A stretch of DNA of 64,000 nt from Ferrovibrio sp046297895. Its GTDB lineage: Bacteria > Pseudomonadota > Alphaproteobacteria > Ferrovibrionales > Ferrovibrionaceae. Positions 1-11,487 of this stretch are shown piece after piece. The notes below the pieces were generated by a model. The model was given only the letters and a program-made list of their open reading frames with translations. It searched no databases and was not told the origin of the DNA. The stretch's first letter is position 1. Each line of letters opens with the position of its first letter. The stretch lies in NCBI RefSeq assembly GCF_046297895.1, contig NZ_JBKBHC010000007.1:218828-282827 (forward strand), read 5' to 3'. The position numbers and the translations under genes are program-made.

Positions 1-2655
<2,655 letters not shown>

Positions 2656-2711
2656 TGGTTTAGGGCTTCTGGTTCCGGCCTGCCCCAATCGGCCGGGTTC
2701 CAGGGAAGCGG

Positions 2712-2747
2712 AAACGCCGCCGGATGAAAATCCGGCGGCGTTTTTGT
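2712..2747 (+). terminator. Rho-independent terminator of gltB
   Basis: A 13-bp perfect stem (2712-2724 with 2731-2743), six-base loop and T-tract lie 57 bp after the gltB stop codon. The A-rich left flank means it could also act weakly on the opposite strand. Confidence 0.92.
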
Positions 2748-2759
2748 TTGCAGTCATAG

Positions 2760-2867
2760 CTAGAGCCGAAACAGGAATTCGACAATTTCAAGAAACAGCC
2801 TGAGCAGAATGAGCAGGAGATAGTATTGCATTTCGAAGTTCCGTTCGTGGCTAGTTGATTCGGACAT
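2760..2867 (-). CDS. Possible 35-aa small membrane peptide
   Basis: This small reading frame starts MSESTSHERNFE and continues with a very hydrophobic, Leu/Phe-rich segment (QYYLLLILLRLFLEIVEFLF). An internal ATG at 2831 would give 23 residues. The stretch is much richer in A+T than its neighbours. No good Shine-Dalgarno is seen before either start. The shape (short polar N-terminus, one hydrophobic helix, isolated gene) resembles small inner-membrane proteins and type I toxins, but there is no sequence family I can name. It may be chance. Confidence 0.3.
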   Translation of the reverse strand: MSESTSHERNFEMQYYLLLILLRLFLEIVEFLFRL

Positions 2868-2968
2868 CACGAACAGACTGAGGCAGGCGTGCAAAGAACG
2901 ACAACGCAGAGGGGTCGGCCTGCTTGCTATTGAAGCCACGCAGTTATTTGCTGGTTTTTAAGGATTTT

Positions 2969-3060
2969 GTCATGCCCGGGCTTGGCCCGGGCATCCACGA
3001 GTTTTTAGGGATTGCGTGATAGGAAGACGTGGATGGCCGGGCCAAGCCCGGCCATGACGG
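2969..3060. repeat. REP-like dispersed palindromic repeat, copy 1
   Basis: Two GC-rich palindromes face each other: one around CATGCCCGGGCTTGGCCCGGGCATCCAC, the other ending in GGCCGGGCCAAGCCCGGCC-ATGACGG. The outer parts are complementary (GTCATG.../...CATGAC and ATCCACG/CGTGGAT), so the whole can fold into one long hairpin. A second copy lies at 34201-34290. Elements of this type are common between genes in alphaproteobacteria. An in-frame extension of the next gene through this repeat should be ignored. Confidence 0.8.
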
Positions 3061-3077
3061 TTTGTGTGAGGAAGATC

Positions 3078-3380
3078 ATGCAGAGACTACTTCCCGGCTT
3101 GGTGCTATTGGGCTGCCTGCTCGCCTCGCCTGCCTTCGCCTTCTGCGTGGTGAACGACACCGATGGCAGCATCGTCGTGCAGGCCGGCGGCCCCCCGATG
3201 CCGGTCTATGTGAAGGAAGTGAAATCGGGTCAGCGCGACTGCTACAGCCCGCGCAAAACCGAGGGCATCGTGGTGGAAATCTACGATTCCGCGGCGCGCC
3301 GCCTGCGCTGCCGCCAGTCGGTGGCGCCGCAGACGGCCACGATCACCGTGGGCAAGACCTGCAAGGTCAATCCCGGCTGA
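3078..3380 (+). CDS. Small secreted cysteine-containing protein of unknown function
   Basis: This is a 100-residue protein with a clear signal peptide (MQRLLPGLVLLGCLLASPAFA, cleavage probably before FC). The ~79-residue mature part has four cysteines, one at the extreme N-terminus, then in DCYSP, LRCRQ and KTCKV, so two disulfides in the periplasm are plausible. The start at 3078 is chosen because GAGGAAG precedes it and the signal peptide begins there; the open frame upstream only reads through the REP-like repeat. I recognise no family. The gene stands alone. Confidence 0.75.
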   Translation: MQRLLPGLVLLGCLLASPAFAFCVVNDTDGSIVVQAGGPPMPVYVKEVKSGQRDCYSPRKTEGIVVEIYDSAARRLRCRQSVAPQTATITVGKTCKVNPG

Positions 3381-3486
3381 ACCGGATGTCCGGCAGGCGC
3401 CGCGGCGAATCGATCCGCAGCAGCGGCCTGATCATCATGAACCCGTTTTAATTTGCAGCATGCGTCGGTACGGGTTAAGTCCGATC

Positions 3487-3511
3487 CCTGATCTGTCTCG
3501 AATCAGGGGGG
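3487..3511 (+). promoter_or_regulatory. Hairpin overlapping the porin ribosome-binding site
   Basis: CCCTGAT (3487-3493) can pair with ATCAGGG (3503-3509). The right arm contains part of the G-rich Shine-Dalgarno of the gene starting at 3519, so the fold would reduce ribosome access. Whether this is regulatory is inference. Confidence 0.3.
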
Positions 3512-3518
3512 AATTTCC

Positions 3519-4697
3519 ATGCCGTTCCGTCGCATTGCCGCCATCCTGCTGATCGGTGGCGTTTCGCTGGCCGCGTCTATCCCCGCTATGGTGCCGAAAG
3601 CCATGGCGCAAAACGACGCCCGCTATGAACAGCTCATGCGCATGCTGGAAAACCAGCAGCGGCGCATCGAGGATCTGGAGGCCCGGCTGAATGCGCAGCA
3701 GGCGGTGCCCGCCGGTGCACGCCAGTTCGCGGCGGCCAGTCCGGCCCCGACGACAGCCATGCCGGGCAGCCTGGCGCAAATGGGACAAGGCATGGCCGGC
3801 CATGGCATGGCGGGCATGCCGCCCATGGCCGCCGCGCCGGCAGTCCGGCCGCGGGAAATCTCGCTCAGCCTGCAGCCGCTGCTGCTCAAGCCGATGTCCG
3901 ACAGCTTCCGGTTCTTAAGCGGCGATGCCAATGCCGATACCCAGACCGCGACGGTGGATCACGGATTCGGCCCCGGTCTGGAAGGCGGCGTTCTGTATGC
4001 TCCGGCCGGGCGCCGGTTTGCGGTCGCGCTGACCGGACGTCATCTGTCGACCGACAGCGATGCTTCCACACGCCTGCGCGACACCGCCTTGTTCGATGCC
4101 GGCTTCGGCGGCCCTGCCGGTACTGCCGGCGAAACGGTGGTGGCGCGATCGGAGGTCGAGACCCTGCAATTCGATCTCGACCTGCGCAGCCGGCCGCGCG
4201 GCGAACGTCCGGCTCTGTTTGCCGGTTTGCGCTATGCCGAGCTCAACCGCGACCTCGACATTCGCAACAATGTCGATGCCGTATCCCTCAACCAGGCGCA
4301 TTTCCGCGGCGTGGGCCCGCGCGTCGGCGCCGATGGCCGGGTATCGCTTGGTTCGGGTTTCTACATCGATGGCGGGGTGGCCGGCAGCCTGCTGCTTGGC
4401 ACCGGCGAGGTTGGCTCGCAAACCAACAACAACGGCACCACGCCGAATCTGTTCTACCGCGCCGAAAACCATCGTGCCGTGCCGGTGCTGGATGGCCGCA
4501 TCGCGCTTGGCTGGGACGTGATCGAGGATGCCGGCGGCCTGGACGCGCTGGGAATCGAACTTGGCCTGCGCGCCCAGCACTGGATGGGATTGCAGGACTT
4601 TGTCTTCAGCACCGACACGCTGGTCGGTGCCGCCAATATCGGCAGCACCGACATGACCTTTGCCGGTCCCTATCTCAGCGTGAAGGCGCGCTGGTAG
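3519..4697 (+). CDS. Lpg1974-family pore-forming outer-membrane protein
   Basis: The 392-residue protein has a signal peptide (cleavage near AMA-QND), a short coiled coil at about residues 30-65 (LMRMLENQQRRIEDLEARL), a Met/Ala/Pro-rich linker and then a beta-barrel domain of about 260 residues. The barrel has alternating amphipathic strands and family-typical features such as ALFAGLRYAEL and GVGPRVGADGRVSLGSGFY, and it ends in an aromatic-terminated strand (VKARW), as expected for BAM-assembled porins. The family is named after the Legionella major outer-membrane protein. A GGGGG ribosome-binding site precedes the ATG. It is not in an obvious operon. Confidence 0.85.
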   Translation: MPFRRIAAILLIGGVSLAASIPAMVPKAMAQNDARYEQLMRMLENQQRRIEDLEARLNAQQAVPAGARQFAAASPAPTTAMPGSLAQMGQGMAGHGMAGMPPMAAAPAVRPREISLSLQPLLLKPMSDSFRFLSGDANADTQTATVDHGFGPGLEGGVLYAPAGRRFAVALTGRHLSTDSDASTRLRDTALFDAGFGGPAGTAGETVVARSEVETLQFDLDLRSRPRGERPALFAGLRYAELNRDLDIRNNVDAVSLNQAHFRGVGPRVGADGRVSLGSGFYIDGGVAGSLLLGTGEVGSQTNNNGTTPNLFYRAENHRAVPVLDGRIALGWDVIEDAGGLDALGIELGLRAQHWMGLQDFVFSTDTLVGAANIGSTDMTFAGPYLSVKARW

Positions 4698-4703
4698 GCC
4701 GCA

Positions 4704-5093
4704 TCATGTGACGATGCCATACAGCACCATGGCCATGCCGGCGAGGCCGCCGGCATAGGCCAGGGTGCGCAGCCAGGGCACGCCGAGGGTGTAGACCACG
4801 GCATGTGCCACGCGGCTGTAGAAAAACACCTGGGCGCCCAGCGCGGTCCAGGCATCGGCGCGGTTCATCACCGCCGCCGCCAGCACCAGGGCGGCAAACG
4901 GCACCAGGTTCTCCACCATGTTGAGATGGGCGCGGTGCGCGCGGCCGATCCAGCCGGTGCCGGGCGGAAAATCCTCGCGGTTGCCGGCCACCACGAACAG
5001 GCCGCGGCTGAAGATGAAGCCGAGCGAATAGGGAAACGCCAGCAGCAGGCAGAGTACGGCGCTGGCGATCAGCATCGTCATGTCGGTGGTCAT
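4704..5093 (-). CDS. MAPEG-family membrane protein
   Basis: The protein has 129 residues and about four transmembrane helices, the usual size and layout for MAPEG proteins (membrane-associated proteins in eicosanoid and glutathione metabolism). The family signature is seen in GRAHRAHLNMVENLVPFAALVL at about residues 50-71. Bacterial members are inner-membrane proteins, mostly without known substrate, some with glutathione-dependent transferase or peroxidase activity. The ATG at 5093 follows GGAG; longer in-frame upstream sequence is Arg/Pro-rich and unlikely to be translated. The gene converges on the porin gene. Confidence 0.85.
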   Translation of the reverse strand: MTTDMTMLIASAVLCLLLAFPYSLGFIFSRGLFVVAGNREDFPPGTGWIGRAHRAHLNMVENLVPFAALVLAAAVMNRADAWTALGAQVFFYSRVAHAVVYTLGVPWLRTLAYAGGLAGMAMVLYGIVT

Positions 5094-5151
5094 GGCAGGC
5101 TCCGATTCGGGTTCCGGTGCCCGCCATGATCCCGCAAAAGCAGTGGCTTGA

Positions 5152-7041
5152 CTAGGCCGTGCGGAAGAAACCGACCAACTGCGACAGTTCGCGCGCCTGG
5201 GCCGACAGCGACTGCGCCGAGGCCGAGGTCTGTTCCACCAGGGCACCGTTGCGCTGGGTCATCTCGTCCATGTTGCCCACTGCGGTATTCACTTCGTCCA
5301 GACCCGTGGCCTGCTCGCGGCTGGCCGCGGCGATCTCGGCCACGATGTCGGTGACCTTTTTGATTGCAGTCACGATCTCGGTCAGCGACTGGCCGGTGCG
5401 GTTCACCAGGCTCGCCCCGGTCTTGACCTGGGCATTCGATTCCGTGATCAGCGCCTTGATGTCCTTCGACGCATTCGCGCTGCGCTGCGCCAGCGCGCGC
5501 ACCTCCTGCGCCACTACGGCAAAGCCTTTGCCCGCCTCGCCGGCGCGGGCCGCCTCCACACTGGCATTCAATGCCAGCAGGTTGGTCTGGAAGGCGATCT
5601 CGTCGATCAGCGACACGATGTCGGAGATCTTGCGTGCGCTCTCCTCAATCTGCGTCACGGCGGCAACGGCATCGCCCACCACGCTGCCGCCCTTCTCCGC
5701 CGTGTCGCGGGCCACCACCGCAAGCTGGTTCGCCGCCTGGGCATTGTCGGCATTCTGCTTCACCGTGGTCGTCACCTCGTGCATCGAGGCCGCCGTTTCC
5801 TCAAGCGCGGCCGCCTGCTGTTCGGTGCGGCTGGCCAGGTCCTGGCTGCCGGCCGAGATTTCGGCCGCCGCGCTGCTCTGCGCATCCACGGCGGTGGCGA
5901 TGTTGCGCACCACGCCGGTCAGCGTGTCGGCCATGCCGTTCAGGTCGGATTGCAGGCTGGCGAACACGCCCTGATACTGGCCCTGCATGCGGCTGCGCAG
6001 ATCGCCCTTGGCCAGTCCGGCCACGGTGGTCTGCACATTCGCGATGGCCTCGCTCAGGGTTGCCAGCATGCTGTTCAACTGGCTGCCGATCTTGGCGGTC
6101 ACGCCAGCCAGCGCCGCGGTATCGATGCGCCGGCCCAGTTCGCCGGCCGAAGCCGCGGTCACCACCTGGCCGATGGCGCGGTCAAGGGCTGCTTCCTGTT
6201 CGGTGCGGGCTTCCTCGTTGCGCTTGCGCTCGGCTTCGATCTCGGCCTGCAGACGGTCGGCCGCCATGCCGTTATCCTTCAGCACGCTGACGGCGCGGGC
6301 GATGTCGCCCACCTCGTCGCCCCGGTCCTGGCCGGTCACGTCGGCATCCCAGTCCCGCTTGGCCAGTCGGCCCAGCGTATCGGTCAGTGCAGCCAGGGGC
6401 TGGCTGACGCTGCGCACCATGATCCAGCTCAGGCCCAGCAGGATCAGGATCACGACCGCGATGACACCGCCATTGGCGATCAGTAACTGGCGGAAGATCG
6501 CGTCGACATCGTCGATATAGATGCCGGTGCCGACGATCCAGCCCCAGGGCGCGAAGCCCTTCACATACGAGATTTTGGGCACGGGCTGGCTCAGGCCCGG
6601 CTTGGGCCAGAGATAGTCGACATAGCCGGCGCCGTCCTTCTTCACCACGTTGACGAATTCGACGAAGAGCCGTTTGCCGTTCGGGTCCTTGTTCTCGCTC
6701 AGATCCTTGCCGACGAGCTGTTTGGCGAAGGGATGCATCACCATCACCGGGCCCATGTCGTTGACCCAGAAGTATTCCTTTTCGTCGTAGCGCATGACTT
6801 CCAGGTCGGCGAGCGCCAGCCGCTTGGCATCGGCCTCGCTCAGTTCGCCCGCCTGGGCGCGGGCGTGGTAGCGCACGATCACGCTGTGGGCCACTTCGGC
6901 CAGGTTGCGCGTCTTGACCATGCGATCCTCAAGCAGGACGCCGTTCAGCCGGTGCAGGCCGATGGCGCCCACGAGGAGCAGGCCGATCACACTAATGCCG
7001 AGGATGATCCAAAACCTGGGCGCCAGGCGCAAATTCTTCAT
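5152..7041 (-). CDS. Methyl-accepting chemotaxis protein with single Cache domain
   Basis: This 629-residue receptor has TM1 at about 10-30, a periplasmic sCache_2-type sensor at about 35-185 (motifs EYFWVND and WGWIVGTGIYIDDV), TM2 at about 190-210, a HAMP linker, and a cytoplasmic signalling hairpin whose highly conserved tip reads NASVEAARAGEAGKGFAVVA. sCache_2 sensors usually bind small organic acids or other small ligands directly. The C-terminus ends LVGFFRTA with no CheR/CheB-tethering pentapeptide, so adaptation would rely on other receptors' tethers or be low. GGAGG precedes the ATG. There are no chemotaxis genes nearby, so it is an orphan receptor. Confidence 0.95.
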   Translation of the reverse strand: MKNLRLAPRFWIILGISVIGLLLVGAIGLHRLNGVLLEDRMVKTRNLAEVAHSVIVRYHARAQAGELSEADAKRLALADLEVMRYDEKEYFWVNDMGPVMVMHPFAKQLVGKDLSENKDPNGKRLFVEFVNVVKKDGAGYVDYLWPKPGLSQPVPKISYVKGFAPWGWIVGTGIYIDDVDAIFRQLLIANGGVIAVVILILLGLSWIMVRSVSQPLAALTDTLGRLAKRDWDADVTGQDRGDEVGDIARAVSVLKDNGMAADRLQAEIEAERKRNEEARTEQEAALDRAIGQVVTAASAGELGRRIDTAALAGVTAKIGSQLNSMLATLSEAIANVQTTVAGLAKGDLRSRMQGQYQGVFASLQSDLNGMADTLTGVVRNIATAVDAQSSAAAEISAGSQDLASRTEQQAAALEETAASMHEVTTTVKQNADNAQAANQLAVVARDTAEKGGSVVGDAVAAVTQIEESARKISDIVSLIDEIAFQTNLLALNASVEAARAGEAGKGFAVVAQEVRALAQRSANASKDIKALITESNAQVKTGASLVNRTGQSLTEIVTAIKKVTDIVAEIAAASREQATGLDEVNTAVGNMDEMTQRNGALVEQTSASAQSLSAQARELSQLVGFFRTA

Positions 7042-7289
7042 GTCGCTACCCCCTCCTTCTGGGGATGTCGCTGAAAAGATTGATATTTTCGGAGACGGTG
7101 GGGTAACGGGGTATGTTGTATTTGAACAATGATTATCTGTGCATGTTATTTTTTAGTAACTTTGATTAGTAAAATAATCCTCCTTATGAAGATGCTGCGT
7201 GTACGGAAGAATCGCCGCTTCCCGCCGCGGCCGGTCCTTCCCGCTGCCGCCGGGGGTTGCTATCACCCTGGCCTGATTGAAGGACTGCC

Positions 7290-9098
7290 ATGGCCCCCCC
7301 GCTTCTGATCCTGCGCGACATCCACCTCACCTTCGGCGGCCAGCCCCTGCTGGACGGGGCCGAATTGTCGGTGCAGGCGGGCGACCGGCTCTGCCTGGTC
7401 GGCCGTAACGGTTCGGGCAAATCCACCCTGATGAAGGTGGCGGCCGGCATGGTACAGCCCGAAAGCGGCGACCGCGTGGTGCAGAGCGGCACCACCATGC
7501 GCTACCTGCCGCAGGAGCCCGATCTCTCCGGCTTCCCCGACACGCTGGCCTATGTGCTCGGCGGCCTCATGCCCGGCGACGACGCGCATCGCGCCCGCAC
7601 CCTGCTCGAAGCGCTGGGCCTCACGGGCGCGGAAGATCCGAAAACCCTGTCCGGCGGCGAGGCGCGCCGCGCGGCGCTGGCCCGCGTGCTGGCGCCCGAG
7701 CCCGACATCCTGCTGCTGGACGAGCCGACCAACCATCTCGACCTGCCCGCCATCGAATGGCTGGAGTCCGAACTGAAGCGCATCCGCTCGGCGCTGGTGC
7801 TGATCAGCCACGATCGGCGCTTCCTCTCCAACCTCACCCGCGCCACGATCTGGCTCGATCGCGGCGCCACGCGGCGGCTGGACCAGGGCTTTGCCGCCTT
7901 CGAGGACTGGCGCGACGCATTGCTGGAGCAGGAGGAAACCGAACGCCACAAGCTGGACCGCAAGATCGTCGCCGAACTCGACTGGGTGCGCCATGGCGTA
8001 TCGGGCCGGCGCAAGCGCAACATGGGCCGCATGCGCGCGCTGCAGGATCTGCGGCGCGAGCGCCGCGAACAGCGCAAGGTGGCCGGCAATGTCACGCTCA
8101 CGGTGTCGGAAGCCGAAACCTCGTCGAAGCTGATCGCCGAGGCGAAGAACATCTCCAAGGCCTGGGGCGATCAGGTCGTGCTGCAGGATGTGTCGCTGAA
8201 GATCCAGCGCGGCGACCGCTTCGGCATCATTGGGCCGAACGGCGCAGGCAAGACCACATTGCTGAACATCCTCACCGGCAAGCTGAAACCCGATGCGGGC
8301 AGCGTACGGCTGGGCATGAATCTGGAACTGGTGGCGCTGGACCAGAAGCGCGATGCGCTCGATCCCGAAATGACGCTGCAATATGCCCTTGCCGGCGGCA
8401 GCGACAAGGTCACCATCAATGGCCAGCCGCGCCATGTGATGAGCTACATGAAGGATTTCCTGTTCACGCCGGAACAGGCCCGCACGCCTTTGCGCGTGCT
8501 GTCGGGCGGCGAGCGCGGCCGGCTGATGCTGGCGCGCGCGCTCAGCAAGCCGTCCAACGTGCTGGTGCTCGACGAGCCGACCAACGATCTCGATCTGGAA
8601 ACGCTCGATCTATTGCAGGAAATGCTGGCCGATTATCCTGGCACCGTACTGCTGGTCAGCCACGACCGCGATTTCCTCGACCGCGTCTGTACTGCCGTGC
8701 TGGCTTTCGAGGGCAATGGACGCTGGCAGCTCTATGCCGGCGGCTATTCCGACATGGTGGCCCAGCGTGGGTCCGGCGTGCAGGCGAAGGCCGCGCCGGC
8801 GCAGAAAAAGGCGGAGGCGGATGACAGGCCCGCATCCTCAGCACCGCGTGCGGCACCGAAGCGCAAACTCAGCTTTAAGGAAAAACACGCGCTGGAGACC
8901 CTGCCCAAACGCATGGCCGACCTGCAGGCCGAGATCGCCGGGCACCAGGCGGCGCTGAACGATCCGCAGCTCTTCTCGCGCGACCCGGCGAAATTCCAGG
9001 CCGCCAGCGCCGGTCTGGAAAAAGCCACGTCCGAGCTGGCCGCTGCGGAAGACCAGTGGCTGGAACTGGAAATGCTGCGCGAGGAACTGGAAGGCTAG
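7290..9098 (+). CDS. uup: ABC-F family ATPase, Uup type
   Basis: The 602-residue soluble protein has two ABC cassettes and no membrane segment. Cassette 1 has Walker A GRNGSGKST, signature LSGGE and Walker B LLLDEPTNHLD. Cassette 2 has GPNGAGKTT, LSGGE and VLDEPTNDLD. The linker between them is rich in Arg/Lys (residues ~225-265), and a C-terminal coiled coil of ~80 residues follows (KLSFKEKHALETLPKRMADL), the feature that separates Uup from EttA. ABC-F proteins act on ribosomes; Uup is linked to ribosome rescue or assembly and to tolerance of replication or transposition intermediates. It converges with a PAS_5 gene after 4 bp. Confidence 0.9.
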   Translation: MAPPLLILRDIHLTFGGQPLLDGAELSVQAGDRLCLVGRNGSGKSTLMKVAAGMVQPESGDRVVQSGTTMRYLPQEPDLSGFPDTLAYVLGGLMPGDDAHRARTLLEALGLTGAEDPKTLSGGEARRAALARVLAPEPDILLLDEPTNHLDLPAIEWLESELKRIRSALVLISHDRRFLSNLTRATIWLDRGATRRLDQGFAAFEDWRDALLEQEETERHKLDRKIVAELDWVRHGVSGRRKRNMGRMRALQDLRRERREQRKVAGNVTLTVSEAETSSKLIAEAKNISKAWGDQVVLQDVSLKIQRGDRFGIIGPNGAGKTTLLNILTGKLKPDAGSVRLGMNLELVALDQKRDALDPEMTLQYALAGGSDKVTINGQPRHVMSYMKDFLFTPEQARTPLRVLSGGERGRLMLARALSKPSNVLVLDEPTNDLDLETLDLLQEMLADYPGTVLLVSHDRDFLDRVCTAVLAFEGNGRWQLYAGGYSDMVAQRGSGVQAKAAPAQKKAEADDRPASSAPRAAPKRKLSFKEKHALETLPKRMADLQAEIAGHQAALNDPQLFSRDPAKFQAASAGLEKATSELAAAEDQWLELEMLREELEG

Positions 9099-9102
9099 GG
9101 CT

Positions 9103-9690
9103 TCACTGCACCGGCCTTGCGGCCTGGCGCTGGCTCGGCACCAGCGGCGGCACGCCAAACCCTAAGTCGATGAAGCGCATGCCGTCGCCTTCCTCATACG
9201 AATCCGGGTCCATCGGCTGGCCGCGCATGTCGGTCTTGGCCAGGCCGGTGGCGCAGCACAGGATCAGGCTGGCGTCTTCGGCGCCATCCTCGCAATAGGG
9301 CGCGCCGCAGAATTCCACCGGCAGCACCGAGCCATCGGCGAAGCGCAGCCAGTAATAGATCACCACGCCGCAAGGCTGGGCGGCCTGGGCGATGGTGAGA
9401 TGCGCGCGCCAGGAGCGGTTTTCGGCGCTGGTCAGGTCAAGATAGTTGAAGCCGGTCAGGTCATAGCCCAGATGGGCATTCACGGTGTTGCCGGCCATGG
9501 CCACGCGGATTTCGTCATGGCCGCGCAGCTCAAGCAGCACGCAGGTTTCAAAAAAGCTGCCCAGGATTTCCGGCGTGATGTCGCTGCGCTGCGGCAGTTT
9601 GCGCCCGCGGCGGCATTCATCCCACAGGGCGAAAAACTCCTTGGCCCGCTGCGACAGCGGCGCGGGCAAGGCATCCAGAAAACCGATCAT
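9103..9690 (-). CDS. PAS_5-domain protein, paralogue 1
   Basis: This 195-residue protein consists of one PAS-like domain of the PAS_5 (PF07310) type: an N-terminal helical part (FFALWDECRRGRKLPQRSDI), then strands through LLELRGHDEIRVAMAGNTVN and a core CGVVIYYWLRFADGSVLPVE. It has no output domain, transmembrane segment or signal peptide, so it is a stand-alone cytoplasmic sensor or adaptor of unknown ligand. The next gene upstream on the same strand is a paralogue of almost the same length; a third is at 40946. The C-terminal FIDLGFGVPP motif is shared with paralogue 2. Such families are expanded in Rhodospirillales. Confidence 0.8.
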   Translation of the reverse strand: MIGFLDALPAPLSQRAKEFFALWDECRRGRKLPQRSDITPEILGSFFETCVLLELRGHDEIRVAMAGNTVNAHLGYDLTGFNYLDLTSAENRSWRAHLTIAQAAQPCGVVIYYWLRFADGSVLPVEFCGAPYCEDGAEDASLILCCATGLAKTDMRGQPMDPDSYEEGDGMRFIDLGFGVPPLVPSQRQAARPVQ

Positions 9691-9717
9691 CGCGACTCAC
9701 TCAAGGGTATTGCTGAT

Positions 9718-10302
9718 CTAATGGGTATGCTGCAGCCTGCGTGGTACATTCGGATTGGCCGGCGGAATGCCGAAGCCGATATCGATGAAACGCATGCCTT
9801 CGGCGATCATATAGGAATCCGGGTCGGCGACGCCATCGGCGGCAACACGGGCCAGCGGCGTCACGCAGCCCAGCAGCAGGTTGGGGATGGCATCGTCGTC
9901 ACGGCAGATCGGCGCGCACACCACCTCCACCGGAAGTATGCTCTCGTTGGGATAGCGCAGCCAGTAATACAGCATGGCGCCGCAGGGCTGCAGGATCTGC
10001 TCCAGAACCAGTTCCGCGCGCATGGCGCGGTTATCCAGCGTGGTCATGTCCAGGTAATTGCCGCCGGTGGGATCGAAGCCGATCCGCTCGGCGATGCCGG
10101 GGCCGGCCTGCAGGATGGGCATGTCATCGCGGCTGCGGATTTCCAGCATCAGGCAGGTCCGTGCCTGTTCGCCCAGATCGGCCAGGTCGGCATCGTGGTA
10201 TTCGGGCAGCGGGCGACCGCAGCGCCAGCGGTTCCATACCGCGAAGAACCGGCGGCTCGGCGCCGAGAGCGGTCCCGGCAGGCGTGCAAGGAAGTCGTCC
10301 AT
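9718..10302 (-). CDS. PAS_5-domain protein, paralogue 2
   Basis: The 194-residue protein is a tandem duplicate of the preceding gene product, with matching landmarks: FFAVWNRWRCGRPLPEYHDA, PCGAMLYYWLRYPNESILPVE and GMRFIDIGFGIPP. It is a single PAS_5 domain with no effector. The start at 10302 is chosen because a strong GGGGGGAC ribosome-binding site lies 8 bp upstream and the resulting length matches the paralogue; the frame stays open for 32 more codons upstream. The two genes are 27 bp apart and probably co-transcribed, in the order paralogue 2 then paralogue 1. Confidence 0.8.
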   Translation of the reverse strand: MDDFLARLPGPLSAPSRRFFAVWNRWRCGRPLPEYHDADLADLGEQARTCLMLEIRSRDDMPILQAGPGIAERIGFDPTGGNYLDMTTLDNRAMRAELVLEQILQPCGAMLYYWLRYPNESILPVEVVCAPICRDDDAIPNLLLGCVTPLARVAADGVADPDSYMIAEGMRFIDIGFGIPPANPNVPRRLQHTH

Positions 10303-10394
10303 GGCTGTCCCCCCATGGCGCATGGAACAGATCCACCCGGCGGCCAGTATAGGCGCGTCCGGGCAGCGGGCAATTGCAAATAAAAATGGCGCAA

Positions 10395-10428
10395 ACAAAA
10401 AGCGGCCGGGGCGTTTACCCCGGCCGCA
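10395..10428 (-). terminator. Rho-independent terminator of the ABC importer operon
   Basis: On the minus strand a 10-bp perfect stem GCGGCCGGGG/CCCCGGCCGC with a six-base loop is followed by TTTTTG. It lies ~30 bp after the stop of the substrate-binding protein gene. Confidence 0.88.
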
Positions 10429-10456
10429 CGCCCGCAGGCTGTATTGATCGGCGTTT

Positions 10457-11464
10457 CTACTTCTTCACATTCTTCACGAACCTGTCGACGAAGGTCTTGT
10501 TCAGGTCGACATTGGATTTCGCCAGTTCCTCGTCGAACTGTGCCAGCATGTTGAAGGCGCTCTTCATGCCGCTTTCCGGAATCAGGCCGGTGCGTGAATA
10601 GGTCTCCAGCGAGTTTTTCACGGCAGCGATGTAAAGCGGCTTGTCGCCCAGGTAATAGGCCTCGGGCACGGTGGCGGCCACGTCTTCGGGCTTGGCGGTG
10701 GCCAGCCAGACCAGCGCCTTGTGGAAGGCGTTCACCAGCGCCTGGGTGGTCTGCGGGTTCTTGTCGATGAACTCGTTCTTCAGATACAGCACGGCGGCCG
10801 GGTTCGAGCCACCGAAGATCGCCTTGGTGCCGGCTTCGGTGCGCGAGTCGGCCAGGATGAACACGCTCTTGTCCATCTCCAGCTTGGAGATCACCGGATC
10901 GAGATTCGAGATCGCGTCGATCTCGCCCTTCTGCATCGCCGCCACCGAGCCGGCGCCGGCGCCCACGCCGATGAAGGCGCTGTCCTTGTAGTTGCCGCCG
11001 GACTTGGCGATCAGGTAGTTGACGAAGAAGTTGGTGGACGAGCCCGGCGCGGTGACGCCGATCTTCATGCCCTTGAGGTCGGCGGCCGTCTTCACCTTGC
11101 CCTGGTGTTCCTTCTTCACCGCCAGCACGATGCCGGGAAAGCGGCCCAGCTCGATCACCGCGCGGATATCCTGGCCCTTCTGCTGCATGCGGATGGTGTG
11201 TTCGTAGGCGCCGGTTACGGCATCCACGCTGCCGCCGACCAGGGCCTGCAACGACTTGGCGCCGCCGCCGAAATCGTTGATCTCGACATCCAGCCCTTCC
11301 GCTTTGAAATAGCCCTTCTGCTCGGCGATGGTGAGCGGCAGGTAATACAGCAGCGGCTTGCCGCCGACGCCCAATGTCAGCTTGGCCTTTTCCGGCGCGG
11401 CCTCTGTTGCGGCGGCCGTCAGCATGACGGCGGCGGCAGCGGCCAGAAGCATCTTGATCTTCAT
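10457..11464 (-). CDS. ABC transporter substrate-binding protein, NMT1/SsuA type
   Basis: The 335-residue periplasmic binding protein has a signal peptide ending near TEAAPEK. The NMT1/SsuA fold is visible in GKPLLYYLPLTIAEQKGYFK, the region GGGAKSLQALVGGSVDAVTG, and KGMKIGVTAPGSSTNFFVNY. The family binds aliphatic sulfonates, nitrate, bicarbonate or thiamine-precursor pyrimidines; the substrate cannot be chosen from the sequence. The ATG at 11464 follows GGAGG. It is the third gene of an operon (ATPase, permease, binding protein) and is followed by a terminator. Confidence 0.92.
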   Translation of the reverse strand: MKIKMLLAAAAAVMLTAAATEAAPEKAKLTLGVGGKPLLYYLPLTIAEQKGYFKAEGLDVEINDFGGGAKSLQALVGGSVDAVTGAYEHTIRMQQKGQDIRAVIELGRFPGIVLAVKKEHQGKVKTAADLKGMKIGVTAPGSSTNFFVNYLIAKSGGNYKDSAFIGVGAGAGSVAAMQKGEIDAISNLDPVISKLEMDKSVFILADSRTEAGTKAIFGGSNPAAVLYLKNEFIDKNPQTTQALVNAFHKALVWLATAKPEDVAATVPEAYYLGDKPLYIAAVKNSLETYSRTGLIPESGMKSAFNMLAQFDEELAKSNVDLNKTFVDRFVKNVKK

Positions 11465-11487
11465 GTCGTTTCCTCCGTTTTGATAAG

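Noticed and set aside
3012..3077. N-terminal extension of the small secreted protein
   Set aside because: The extension is encoded by the REP-like repeat, and the signal peptide and ribosome-binding site support the start at 3078.
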